Shown: one piece after another, positions 46,296 to 53,986 of the stretch
Layout: every line of letters begins with the position of its first letter
Position numbering within the stretch: the first letter of the stretch is position 1
NCBI RefSeq assembly: GCF_014638915.1
Contig: NZ_BMFQ01000001.1
Coordinates: 744,001-808,000 of the forward strand
DNA from: Xanthomarina arctica
GTDB taxonomy: Bacteria > Bacteroidota > Bacteroidia > Flavobacteriales > Flavobacteriaceae
Length of the DNA: 64,000 nucleotides
Reading direction: 5' to 3'
Translations under genes and position numbers: made by a program
Notes under the pieces: model-generated
The model's database searches: none
Seen by the model: the letters and a program-made list of their open reading frames with translations, nothing else
Told to the model about the DNA's origin: nothing

Positions 46296-46717
46296 TATTT
46301 ATTATGATAATGAATCGAGGTCTTTACGGTTGCAAACTTGCGAAACATTTCCATGACTCCACAATATTTATCAACGGATAAATCGACTGCTTTTTTAATT
46401 TTATTTTCGTCTAAATGGTCGCCATAAAAATGATATTCTACTGAAACTGTATGGTAATATTTTGGATGCTCTTCAGTTAATTCGCCAAATGTATCCATTC
46501 TAAAATCGGAGATATTCACTTTCATTTTATCTAAAACAGAAACGACATCCAAACCTGAGCAACCAGCAAGTGCTGAAAGCATCATGGCTTTCGGACTTAA
46601 GCCAGAACTATGTCCGCCATTTTCTGGACTTGTGTCCATTAAAACCGTTTTTCCGTTTGGATTATCCGATTCAAATTGCATGTTACCTTTCCAGTGAGTT
46701 GTTACTTTATTTGTCAT
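46295..46717 (-). CDS. OsmC family peroxiredoxin-like protein
   Basis: 140 residues. The two redox cysteines of the family are present, Cys53 in ALAGCSGLDVV and Cys119 in VDKYCGVMEMF, so it should reduce organic hydroperoxides. It is the short YhfA-like form, not the Ohr form. Flanked on both sides by related inverted repeats; its own promoter may lie in the right-hand cluster. Confidence 0.9.
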   Translation of the reverse strand: MTNKVTTHWKGNMQFESDNPNGKTVLMDTSPENGGHSSGLSPKAMMLSALAGCSGLDVVSVLDKMKVNISDFRMDTFGELTEEHPKYYHTVSVEYHFYGDHLDENKIKKAVDLSVDKYCGVMEMFRKFATVKTSIHYHNK

Positions 46718-46721
46718 TTTT

Positions 46722-46835
46722 AAAAGTTTTAAGTTAAAAGTACTTGAAGTGCACTAAAGTTAAGATTTATGAAGTTGTTATTATGAGAAAATAAAATTCA
46801 CTTCAAGTATTTTAGGCACTTAGAACTTTAGGCAT
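46722..46835. repeat. AAGTGCCTAAA-type inverted repeat cluster, right of osmC
   Basis: Contains a perfect 11-base inverted repeat, TACTTGAAGTG (46741-46751) and CACTTCAAGTA (46799-46809), plus TTTAGGCACTTAGAAC, the same motif as left of osmC. Low-complexity T/A-rich spacer. Confidence 0.5.
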
Positions 46836-46870
46836 TATATTTAATCAAAAATACCAATAAAATTTAGACT

Positions 46871-47461
46871 ATGCCATTAGTAACACCATTATCAGCAGAA
46901 CACGATTTAGAAACTAGAGAATTAGCAGAATTCTTTAATGAAACGCTTGGGTTTTGCCCAAATTCGGTATTAACCATGCAACGCAGGCCAGCCATTTCTA
47001 AAGCTTTTATTAATTTAAATAAGGCTGTTATGGCAAATGAGGGTCGAGTGACTTCCGCTTTAAAACGAATGATTGCTTGGGTTTCAAGTAATGCAACAGG
47101 TTGTAGGTATTGCCAAGCACATGCCATTCGGGCCGCAGAACGTTATGGCGCAGAACAAGAACAACTAGATAATATTTGGGAATATAGAACGCATCCTGCT
47201 TTTAATGACGCTGAACGTGCGGCTTTAGACTTTAGCTTGGCGGCAAGTCAAGTGCCTAATGCGGTTGATGAAACAATAAAATCACGTCTTTACGAACATT
47301 GGAATGAAGGTGAAATTGTAGAGATGCTTGGAGTTATTTCACTTTTTGGATATTTGAATAGATGGAATGATTCTATGGGAACTTCTATTGAAGAAGGCGC
47401 TGTAGAAAGTGGTAATCAATATTTAGGTAAGAACGGATGGGAGAAAGGGAAGCATCTTTAA
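46871..47461 (+). CDS. AhpD/carboxymuconolactone-decarboxylase family peroxidase-like protein
   Basis: 196 residues. The AhpD-type redox motif is Cys78-x-x-Cys81 with His84 in TGCRYCQAH, the active centre of alkylhydroperoxidase-like proteins in this family. It is helix-rich (AERAALDFSLAAS, IVEMLGVISLFGYLNRW), as expected. Divergent from osmC, another peroxide enzyme, with the repeat cluster between. A physiological link between the two is inference. Confidence 0.88.
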   Translation: MPLVTPLSAEHDLETRELAEFFNETLGFCPNSVLTMQRRPAISKAFINLNKAVMANEGRVTSALKRMIAWVSSNATGCRYCQAHAIRAAERYGAEQEQLDNIWEYRTHPAFNDAERAALDFSLAASQVPNAVDETIKSRLYEHWNEGEIVEMLGVISLFGYLNRWNDSMGTSIEEGAVESGNQYLGKNGWEKGKHL

Positions 47462-47480
47462 TTCCTGCGGAGGCAGGAAT
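47461..47480. repeat. dispersed palindrome, copy f (perfect arms)
   Basis: ATTCCTGCGGAGGCAGGAAT: the arms pair perfectly. It begins on the last base of the TAA stop codon of the AhpD-like gene. Confidence 0.75.
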
Positions 47481-47520
47481 CTCTATTATTAGAACGCTTC
47501 ATTTTTTGATACATTAGATT

Positions 47521-47551
47521 AAAACCTGCTCAAAAATTGAGTGGTTTTTTT
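47521..47551 (+). terminator. terminator after the AhpD-like gene
   Basis: AAAACC ... GGTTTT outer stem with inner CTCAA/TTGAG, then a run of T residues at 47545-47551; 60 bases after the stop. Confidence 0.65.
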
Positions 47552-47678
47552 CTGTCCTATTTTAAAACCATCCTAGTATTTAGATTTGTTATCATAATAT
47601 AAAAAAGTAAAGGTGAAATTTCATGTCTTAACAAATTTCTTTAAGACAATTTATCTTGGCTTTTAAATATTGGAAAGA

Positions 47679-47897
47679 ATGGAGACTTATTTAATAATTG
47701 GAGCAGTATCAAGTTTTATCATTGGAATTTGTCAAGTGTTAAAGTTAGGATTGTTAATTAGATTACGGCAACATAAAAAACTTCATCCTGAAGCTACTAT
47801 AAAAGAAATTGAAAGTTTTGAAAAAAATACTAAATCAATTAATTATTTTTTGATTGGCAAAATAAATAATTCTGAAAAAAGTTCAGAATTGCAATGA
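47679..47897 (+). CDS. small membrane protein, 72 residues, function unknown
   Basis: Not recognised. Begins METYLIIGAVSSFIIGICQ with one membrane helix up to about residue 27 (the frame opens at a TTG nine bases earlier, but ATG 47679 is better). The rest is polar and basic (RLRQHKKLHPEATIKEIESFEKN), with a second short hydrophobic patch INYFLIGKIN. Abuts the convergent rsmI gene with no gap. Base composition is not different from neighbours. Confidence 0.55.
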   Translation: METYLIIGAVSSFIIGICQVLKLGLLIRLRQHKKLHPEATIKEIESFEKNTKSINYFLIGKINNSEKSSELQ

Positions 47898-48581
47898 TTA
47901 TTTACCCTTTAAGGGCTTCCCTCCAACCACAATCACAATTTCCCCTTTTGGAGGTTTGTTCGTATAATGTTCAAGAACCTCTTTGGCAGATCCTCTAATG
48001 GTTTCTTCGTAGAGTTTAGTAAGTTCACGGGATACGGAAATTGGTCGGTCTTTACCAAAATATTCACAAAAATGTGTAAGTGTTTTAATGAGTTTATGTG
48101 GGCTTTCGTAAAAAATAATAGTTCTAGTTTCCTCAGCTAAAAGTAACAATCTAGTTTGTCGTCCTTTTTTAACCGGCAAAAAGCCTTCGAAAACAAATTT
48201 GTCGTTAGGCAATCCGCTATTTACCAGAGCTGGAACAAAAGCTGTCGCTCCTGGTAGGCAATCTACTTCAATGTTATTTTCAACACATGCACGAGCAAGT
48301 AAAAACCCTGGATCTGAAATAGCTGGGGTTCCTGCATCACTTATTAAAGCTATTGTAACGCCACTTTTTATTTTGTTTATTAAACCTTCAACCGTTTTAT
48401 GCTCGTTATGCATATGATGAGATTGTGAAGGTGTAGAAACCTCAAAATGTTTTAATAATTTACCTGAAGTTCGGGTGTCTTCAGCTAAAATTAAATCGAC
48501 TTCTTTTAAAACCTCAACAGCTCTAAAAGTCATGTCCTTTAAATTACCAATAGGAGTAGGTACAATATAGAGTTTACTCAT
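47898..48581 (-). CDS. rsmI: 16S rRNA 2'-O-ribose C1402 methyltransferase
   Basis: 227 residues; methylates the ribose of C1402 at the decoding centre using S-adenosylmethionine. The tetrapyrrole-methylase fold is clear: LYIVPTPIGNLKDMT at the start, ALISDAGTPAISDPG, CLPGATAFVPALVNSGLP, and FYESPHKL. Starts one base inside the preceding unknown gene (overlap at 48581), so the two share a transcript. Confidence 0.95.
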   Translation of the reverse strand: MSKLYIVPTPIGNLKDMTFRAVEVLKEVDLILAEDTRTSGKLLKHFEVSTPSQSHHMHNEHKTVEGLINKIKSGVTIALISDAGTPAISDPGFLLARACVENNIEVDCLPGATAFVPALVNSGLPNDKFVFEGFLPVKKGRQTRLLLLAEETRTIIFYESPHKLIKTLTHFCEYFGKDRPISVSRELTKLYEETIRGSAKEVLEHYTNKPPKGEIVIVVGGKPLKGK

Positions 48582-49321
48582 TAATTAAATTTACTTTCAA
48601 TAATTTCCATGAATCGGGTTTCGTATACTTCTTTTTCTTTCCAGTTTTTGTAATCTGGTTTGACAACATTTTGGATAAGATTTTCAGCTTCTGCAAAAGA
48701 ACTAGATGTGTTTATTTGAGAAATAACTCTATCATAATCTGAGACTTCCCCATTAAACAGGTGTTTAATAAAAGCCAGTTTGTCGTTTAAATCAATATTT
48801 AAACCTCTACTTTTTAGTTTATCGTTTAAAGATTTTTTAACATCATCTTTAACCTTAGTTTTATCCACTGGGTCAAATTCTGGCATGTTATTAAATCCAG
48901 CCGTTATTTCTTCAAAATCGTTTTTATGATGTTTTATTTTTGGAAAGGCTTTTTCAAAAAGAGCATCCATTTGTTGCGCTTCTTCAGGCATTTGTGCCAC
49001 CATATCTTTTATTTTTTCAATTGCAGGCTCCATAATATCATCCTGGTCTCTATCGTCTAAGTTTACATAGGTTCTGTCTTCAAATTCTATGTTATCGCTT
49101 ACTTTGTTGTTAAATGCTACATCTAGCATTCCAAAGAAAGAGGAATCGCTACCAATAGTTGGTAGATCGTTATTGAAATTCTCTTTAGCGAATTTTAAAA
49201 CGGTCAATTTTTCATAAAGCGCAGCCACTTCTTTGTGCATTTTGTCTATATTATCCTGACCTTTTAACTTCAAAATTCTATGGGCAATGCTCATTAATTC
49301 GGCTTCAAGTTTCTTCTTCAT
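48581..49321 (-). CDS. conserved hypothetical protein beside rsmI
   Basis: 246 residues with no recognised domain, signal or membrane helix. It is charged and helix-rich: an N-terminal coiled-coil-like part (EAELMSIAHRILKLKGQ), an acidic middle (NIEFEDRTYVNLDDRDQDDI) and a C-terminal helical end. Such proteins occur in flavobacteria next to rsmI and opposite tdk. I read it as a conserved lineage protein and give it no function. It overlaps rsmI by one base. Confidence 0.6.
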   Translation of the reverse strand: MKKKLEAELMSIAHRILKLKGQDNIDKMHKEVAALYEKLTVLKFAKENFNNDLPTIGSDSSFFGMLDVAFNNKVSDNIEFEDRTYVNLDDRDQDDIMEPAIEKIKDMVAQMPEEAQQMDALFEKAFPKIKHHKNDFEEITAGFNNMPEFDPVDKTKVKDDVKKSLNDKLKSRGLNIDLNDKLAFIKHLFNGEVSDYDRVISQINTSSSFAEAENLIQNVVKPDYKNWKEKEVYETRFMEIIESKFN

Positions 49322-49424
49322 AACTTTTAAGATTTAATCTATTTTATGCGTTTGATTTTTAATAAATTTACGCCACCTTTATACAAAACGAAATAAGACT
49401 TTGTTTTAGTGTTAAAATTACAAA

Positions 49425-50063
49425 ATGTTTCTCGAAAATACAGTAAATCATAAAGAACAATTTGGTTGGATTGAAGTAATCTGTGGTTCCATGTTCTCAG
49501 GAAAGACGGAAGAATTGATTCGTAGACTAAAGCGTGCGCAATTTGCAAAGCAAAAAGTGGAAATTTTTAAACCTACTATAGACGTGCGTTACGCCGAAAA
49601 TATGGTGGTGTCTCATGATGCAAACGAAATTAGATCAACTCCTGTTCCTGCGGCTGCCAATATACCAATTCTAGCCGATGGTTGCGACGTGGTTGGAATT
49701 GATGAAGCCCAGTTTTTCGATGACGAGATTGTTCGTGTTTGCAACGATTTAGCTAATAAAGGCGTTCGTGTTATTGTTGCTGGATTGGATATGGATTTTA
49801 AAGGAAATCCATTTGGACCTATGCCAAACCTTATGGCAACTGCAGAATATGTTACCAAAGTTCATGCTATTTGTACTAGAACAGGAAATTTAGCGCAATA
49901 TAGTTATAGGTTATCTAAAAATGACAATCTGGTTTTATTAGGGGAAGTAGATGAATACGAACCTTTAAGTCGTGGGGCTTATTATAAAGCCATGACAAGA
50001 GATAAAGTTAGAAGTATGAAGGTGAATGATGCCGAAGAAATCTCTACAAAATCTAATAAATAG
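49425..50063 (+). CDS. tdk: thymidine kinase, TK1-like type
   Basis: 212 residues; phosphorylates thymidine for salvage. P-loop GSMFSGKT is at residues 21-28, with GIDEAQFF and the thymidine-binding region [14 protein letters not shown]. In the lasso domain the zinc-binding cysteines of typical TK1 are mostly absent: the CxxC position reads CTRTG and the second pair reads SRGAYY. Other Bacteroidota enzymes share this. alr follows with one base between stop and start. Confidence 0.93.
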   Translation: MFLENTVNHKEQFGWIEVICGSMFSGKTEELIRRLKRAQFAKQKVEIFKPTIDVRYAENMVVSHDANEIRSTPVPAAANIPILADGCDVVGIDEAQFFDDEIVRVCNDLANKGVRVIVAGLDMDFKGNPFGPMPNLMATAEYVTKVHAICTRTGNLAQYSYRLSKNDNLVLLGEVDEYEPLSRGAYYKAMTRDKVRSMKVNDAEEISTKSNK

Positions 50064-50064
50064 T

Positions 50065-51171
50065 ATGCCTAAAACGCAAGAAACCGTTCTTGAGGTAGAT
50101 TTAAATGCGTTACAGCATAATTATGATTATCTCAAATCTAGAATTACAAAGGGTGCCAAATTATTAGTGGTTGTAAAAGCCTATGCTTATGGGAGTGATG
50201 CTCAGGAAATTGCTGGATATTTGCAAAACCTGGACGTAGCATACTTTGCTGTTGCTTACACAAATGAAGGTGTGGCGTTAAGAGATGCTGGAATTACCAA
50301 ACCTATTTTGGTTTTGCATCCGCAACCTTTTAATTACAAAACAATAATGGCCCGTTGTCTAGAGCCTAGTTTATACAATTTTAATAGTTTCAATCAGTTT
50401 ATTGAAGCGGCTGCCCTAGAAAATCAACAAGATTATCCCATTCATATAAAATTTAATACAGGCTTAAATAGATTGGGTTTTAATGAAGATGATATTAAGG
50501 CTGTGGTCGATAAATTAAAAGCGACTTCCTCTGTAAAGGTGAAATCGATATTTTCCCATTTAGCAGCCAGTGAAGATTTAAATGAAAAGGATTTCACATT
50601 AGATCAAATACATTTGTTTCAATCCATTTCGGAGTCCTTCATAAAAATTATTGGATACAAACCCATGTTGCATTTATGCAATACGTCTGGGATTTTGAAT
50701 TATCCAGAAGCACATTTGGACATGGTAAGAAGTGGGATTGGAATTTATGGCTTTGGAAATTCAGAATTAGAAAACAAACATTTTACACCTATTGCCACAT
50801 TAAAGTCTGTTATTTCGCAAATTCATAGCATAGAAAAAGGCGAAACGGTTGGCTATAATAGAGCTTATAAAAGTGATTCGTTTATAAAAACAGCAACCAT
50901 TCCTATTGGTCATGCAGATGGTATAGGTAGACAGTATGGTAATGGAAAAGGCTATGTAACCATTCATGGAAAACCAGCTTATATTGTTGGAAATGTCTGT
51001 ATGGATATGATTATGGTGAATGTTACAGATATAGATTGTAAAGAAGGCGATACCGTTATTATTTTTGGGCAACATCCTAATGCCACGCAGTTTGCTGAAA
51101 GAGTAAATTCTATTTCTTATGAAATAATTACAGCCATTTCACAGCGTGTTAAACGATTGATTATTAAATAA
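50065..51171 (+). CDS. alr: alanine racemase
   Basis: 368 residues from ATG 50065, one base after the tdk stop; the frame continues back to 50026 inside tdk but gives no family match. Makes D-alanine for peptidoglycan. PLP is bound by Lys38 (VVKAYAYG), the other catalytic base is Tyr264 (VGYNRAY), and HADGIGRQYGNG is close to the usual HADG-region motif. Cytosolic. Confidence 0.95.
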   Translation: MPKTQETVLEVDLNALQHNYDYLKSRITKGAKLLVVVKAYAYGSDAQEIAGYLQNLDVAYFAVAYTNEGVALRDAGITKPILVLHPQPFNYKTIMARCLEPSLYNFNSFNQFIEAAALENQQDYPIHIKFNTGLNRLGFNEDDIKAVVDKLKATSSVKVKSIFSHLAASEDLNEKDFTLDQIHLFQSISESFIKIIGYKPMLHLCNTSGILNYPEAHLDMVRSGIGIYGFGNSELENKHFTPIATLKSVISQIHSIEKGETVGYNRAYKSDSFIKTATIPIGHADGIGRQYGNGKGYVTIHGKPAYIVGNVCMDMIMVNVTDIDCKEGDTVIIFGQHPNATQFAERVNSISYEIITAISQRVKRLIIK

Positions 51172-51231
51172 TTTCCATTTCAGTTTTTTTTATTTAAATT
51201 CGTAGTTACTAACTATTTAAAAACACTTATT

Positions 51232-51636
51232 ATGTTAAAAGAATTCAAGGAATTTGCCATGAAGGGCAATCTGGTTGATATTGCTGTTGCCTTTGTAATG
51301 GGTGCCGCTTTCAATAAAGTAGTAGCTTCCTTTACAGGAGGGATTGTTTCTCCATTGATAGGGTTAATATTCAATGCAGATTTTAAAGATTTAAAATATG
51401 TTATTACTGAAGGCGTTGTAAATGATGCTGGCGAAGTGGCTGGCGAAGTGGCCATTTTATATGGTGATTTCTTAACCAATGTAATCGATTTTGTAATCGT
51501 TGCTTTTGTAATGTTTATGGTTATAAAAGGGATTACTAGAATGAAGAAAAAAGAAGAACCAGCTCCTACTCCAGCTGCTGGACCAACGGATAACGATTTG
51601 TTATTGCAAATTAGAGATTTATTAAAAAAACAATAA
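51232..51636 (+). CDS. mscL: large-conductance mechanosensitive channel
   Basis: 134 residues, two membrane helices. The N-terminal FKEFAMKGNLVDIAVAFVMGAAF and the loop/second helix around VIDFVIVAFVMFMVIKGI match MscL closely, and the C-terminal helix ends DLLLQIRDLLKK. Forms a pentameric pore that releases solutes during osmotic downshock. Followed by a clear terminator. Confidence 0.96.
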   Translation: MLKEFKEFAMKGNLVDIAVAFVMGAAFNKVVASFTGGIVSPLIGLIFNADFKDLKYVITEGVVNDAGEVAGEVAILYGDFLTNVIDFVIVAFVMFMVIKGITRMKKKEEPAPTPAAGPTDNDLLLQIRDLLKKQ

Positions 51637-51660
51637 ATACTGTTCTTTATAGATTTTACA

Positions 51661-51690
51661 AAAACAGCTTCAAAGTGAAGCTGTTTTTTT
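51661..51690 (+). terminator. terminator after mscL
   Basis: Stem AAAACAGCTTC (51661-51671) pairing with GAAGCTGTTTT (51677-51687), loop AAAGT, followed by T residues; 24 bases after the stop codon. Confidence 0.88.
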
Positions 51691-51727
51691 TTATGCTTTT
51701 TTTTAAACGTCAACATGAATTAATGTA

Positions 51728-51735
51728 TAAATTTG
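51728..51735 (+). promoter_or_regulatory. candidate -7 element of asd
   Basis: TAAATTTG, a full match to TAnnTTTG, 20 bases before the asd start at 51756. Confidence 0.45.
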
Positions 51736-51755
51736 TAATATAAATTTACAATTTT

Positions 51756-52745
51756 ATGAAAGTAGCAGTAGTAGGAGTAACGGGAATGGTTGGAGAAGTT
51801 ATGTTAGAAGTTTTGAAGGAAAGACGATTTCCTATAACTGAATTAATTCCAGTGGCTTCTGAAAAATCTGTTGGAAAAATAATTTCATTTAAAAATAAAG
51901 ATTTCCAAGTAGTCTCATTGGATACAGCTATTTCAATGAAACCAGATATCGCCTTATTTTCAGCAGGAGGAGAAACTTCTTTAGAATGGGCTCCAAAATT
52001 TGCTGCAATAGGTACCACTGTAATAGATAACTCTTCGGCATGGAGAATGGATTTAAACACGAAGTTGGTTGTTCCAGAAATTAATGCGAATACCTTAACA
52101 AAATCAGATAAAATTATTGCCAATCCAAACTGCTCTACCATTCAAATGGTAATGGCATTGGCTCCTTTGCATAAAAAATATAAAATTAAACGCATTGTAG
52201 TTTCTACCTATCAATCCATTTCTGGCACAGGTGTAAAGGCTATCAAACAATTAGAAAACGAGCTAGCTGGAGTTAAAGGTGAAATGGCTTACCCTTATCC
52301 AATTCACAAAAACGCCTTACCACATTGCGATGTTTTTGAGGAGAATGGTTATACAAAGGAAGAGATGAAATTGGTGAGAGAAACCCAAAAAATTCTGGAC
52401 GATAAAACCATTTCTGTTACAGCTACTGCTGTGCGTATTCCTACGTCTGGTGGACATAGTGAAGCTGTAAATGTGGAGTTTGAAAACGATTTTGTTGTCA
52501 CTGAAGTTCGTCAATTATTAAGTAATACGGAAGGCATTGTAGTGCAAGATAATACAGATGTAAACTTGTATCCAATGCCTATTTATGCACAGGGAAAAGA
52601 CGATGTCTTTGTTGGAAGAATAAGAAGGGATGAATCACAACCCAACACTTTAAATTTATGGATTGTAAGTGATAATTTAAGAAAAGGTGCCGCTACAAAT
52701 ACCGTTCAGATAGCCGAATACTTAGTGAAAAACAAGCTGGTTTAA
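51756..52745 (+). CDS. asd: aspartate-semialdehyde dehydrogenase
   Basis: 329 residues; reduces aspartyl phosphate to the semialdehyde, feeding lysine, threonine, methionine and diaminopimelate synthesis. NADP-binding GVTGMVG (residues 7-13), catalytic Cys126 in NPNCSTIQ, and the histidine region RIPTSGGHSEAV are visible. Separate transcript: terminator upstream and own promoter. Confidence 0.96.
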   Translation: MKVAVVGVTGMVGEVMLEVLKERRFPITELIPVASEKSVGKIISFKNKDFQVVSLDTAISMKPDIALFSAGGETSLEWAPKFAAIGTTVIDNSSAWRMDLNTKLVVPEINANTLTKSDKIIANPNCSTIQMVMALAPLHKKYKIKRIVVSTYQSISGTGVKAIKQLENELAGVKGEMAYPYPIHKNALPHCDVFEENGYTKEEMKLVRETQKILDDKTISVTATAVRIPTSGGHSEAVNVEFENDFVVTEVRQLLSNTEGIVVQDNTDVNLYPMPIYAQGKDDVFVGRIRRDESQPNTLNLWIVSDNLRKGAATNTVQIAEYLVKNKLV

Positions 52746-52865
52746 ATTCGTTGTGCCTCTATATTTTTTAATTTTTTTCAGTTTTTTCACAGTTTTTGTA
52801 CACTTATAGTATATTTATTGCTAAATAGTTGTAATTAGTGTAAATTGCATACTATTTTGTTATGA

Positions 52866-53975
52866 ATGGATAAAAATTACATTACCCTATTTACTATTTT
52901 AATAATTTGCCTTGGATTTTTTTCTTGCGCATCAGACGATGACTATGTGCCAAATCCAATAGCCACTCCTGAGTCTGGACAAACGTCTCCTGTTCATTTT
53001 AACATAGACGAAGTGCCTTATCAAACACTTTCCGAATACAATTTTTTTGATGGGGAACTTAAAAACTTAGAACCTGTTTATGGGGTATTACCTTTTGAGC
53101 TTTCTTCGCCACTTTTTTCCGATTACGCGCTCAAAAAACGATTTATCTGGATGCCAAATAATGTGAGTGCAAATTATATTACCGAGGGTTCTATTCTAGA
53201 ATTTCCGATAGGCACCATTCTTATTAAGAATTTTTATTACGAAAATGTAATACCAGATTATAGCTCTAAAATAATTGAAACCCGTTTAATGATTAAAAAA
53301 TCTGAAGGCTGGGTTTTTGCTGAATATGTTTGGAATGAAAACCAAAACGATGCGACATTCGATTTAAATGGAAGTGATGTTTTTGTGCAATGGAATGAAA
53401 ACAATCAAACCAAGAGCGTTAATTATAGAGTGCCATCTGGCCCCGAATGCCATACCTGCCACAAAACTGGTGATGTGTCTATTCCAATTGGGCCTAAACC
53501 TAGAAATTTAAATAAGCTTTTTAATTATGGAGATGAGACTAAAAATCAATTAGAAAAATGGGTTGAGATGGGATATTTAGAACCTTCTTATCCAGACAAT
53601 ATAACCGTCTTACCTAGTTGGGAAGATACGTCTCAATCTTTGGAATTAAGAGCTAGATCGTATTTAGACATTAATTGTGCCCATTGCCATTCGGAAGAGG
53701 CTCATTGCGCCTACAGACCAGTTAGATTTGATTTTGAATCTACTGGAATTCCTATCAATTTAGGAATTTGTGTCACACCCGATGAACAAATACCTGATTC
53801 AGGATTAACCCATATTGTTAATCCGGGTTCTTTTGATAGATCAGTTTTATATTATAGAATGAATTCGGTTATAGAATCTGAAAGAATGCCACTTATGGGT
53901 AGAACACTAAAACATGAAGAAGGTGTTCAATTAATAAAAGAATGGATCAATTCCCTAACAATACAATGCAATTAA
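52866..53975 (+). CDS. SO_2930/HNE_0200-type diheme cytochrome c lipoprotein
   Basis: 369 residues. Lipobox Cys21 (LGFFSCASDD) anchors it outside the inner membrane. Two heme c sites: CHTCH (Cys195, Cys198, His199) and CAHCH (Cys271, Cys274, His275). The block LPFELSSPLFSDYALKKRFIW is diagnostic of the SO_2930/HNE_0200 family (TIGR03806-type). The role is unknown, presumably electron transfer or a heme enzyme reaction on extracellular material. A T9SS-exported protein is encoded 11 bases downstream, so the pair is likely one operon. Confidence 0.85.
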   Translation: MDKNYITLFTILIICLGFFSCASDDDYVPNPIATPESGQTSPVHFNIDEVPYQTLSEYNFFDGELKNLEPVYGVLPFELSSPLFSDYALKKRFIWMPNNVSANYITEGSILEFPIGTILIKNFYYENVIPDYSSKIIETRLMIKKSEGWVFAEYVWNENQNDATFDLNGSDVFVQWNENNQTKSVNYRVPSGPECHTCHKTGDVSIPIGPKPRNLNKLFNYGDETKNQLEKWVEMGYLEPSYPDNITVLPSWEDTSQSLELRARSYLDINCAHCHSEEAHCAYRPVRFDFESTGIPINLGICVTPDEQIPDSGLTHIVNPGSFDRSVLYYRMNSVIESERMPLMGRTLKHEEGVQLIKEWINSLTIQCN

Positions 53976-53986
53976 ATATTAAAATC

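Noticed and set aside
46864-47127. Minus-strand 87-codon frame opposite the AhpD-like gene
   Set aside because: It mirrors the real gene in antisense and has no family features; the plus-strand protein has a clear CxxC active site.
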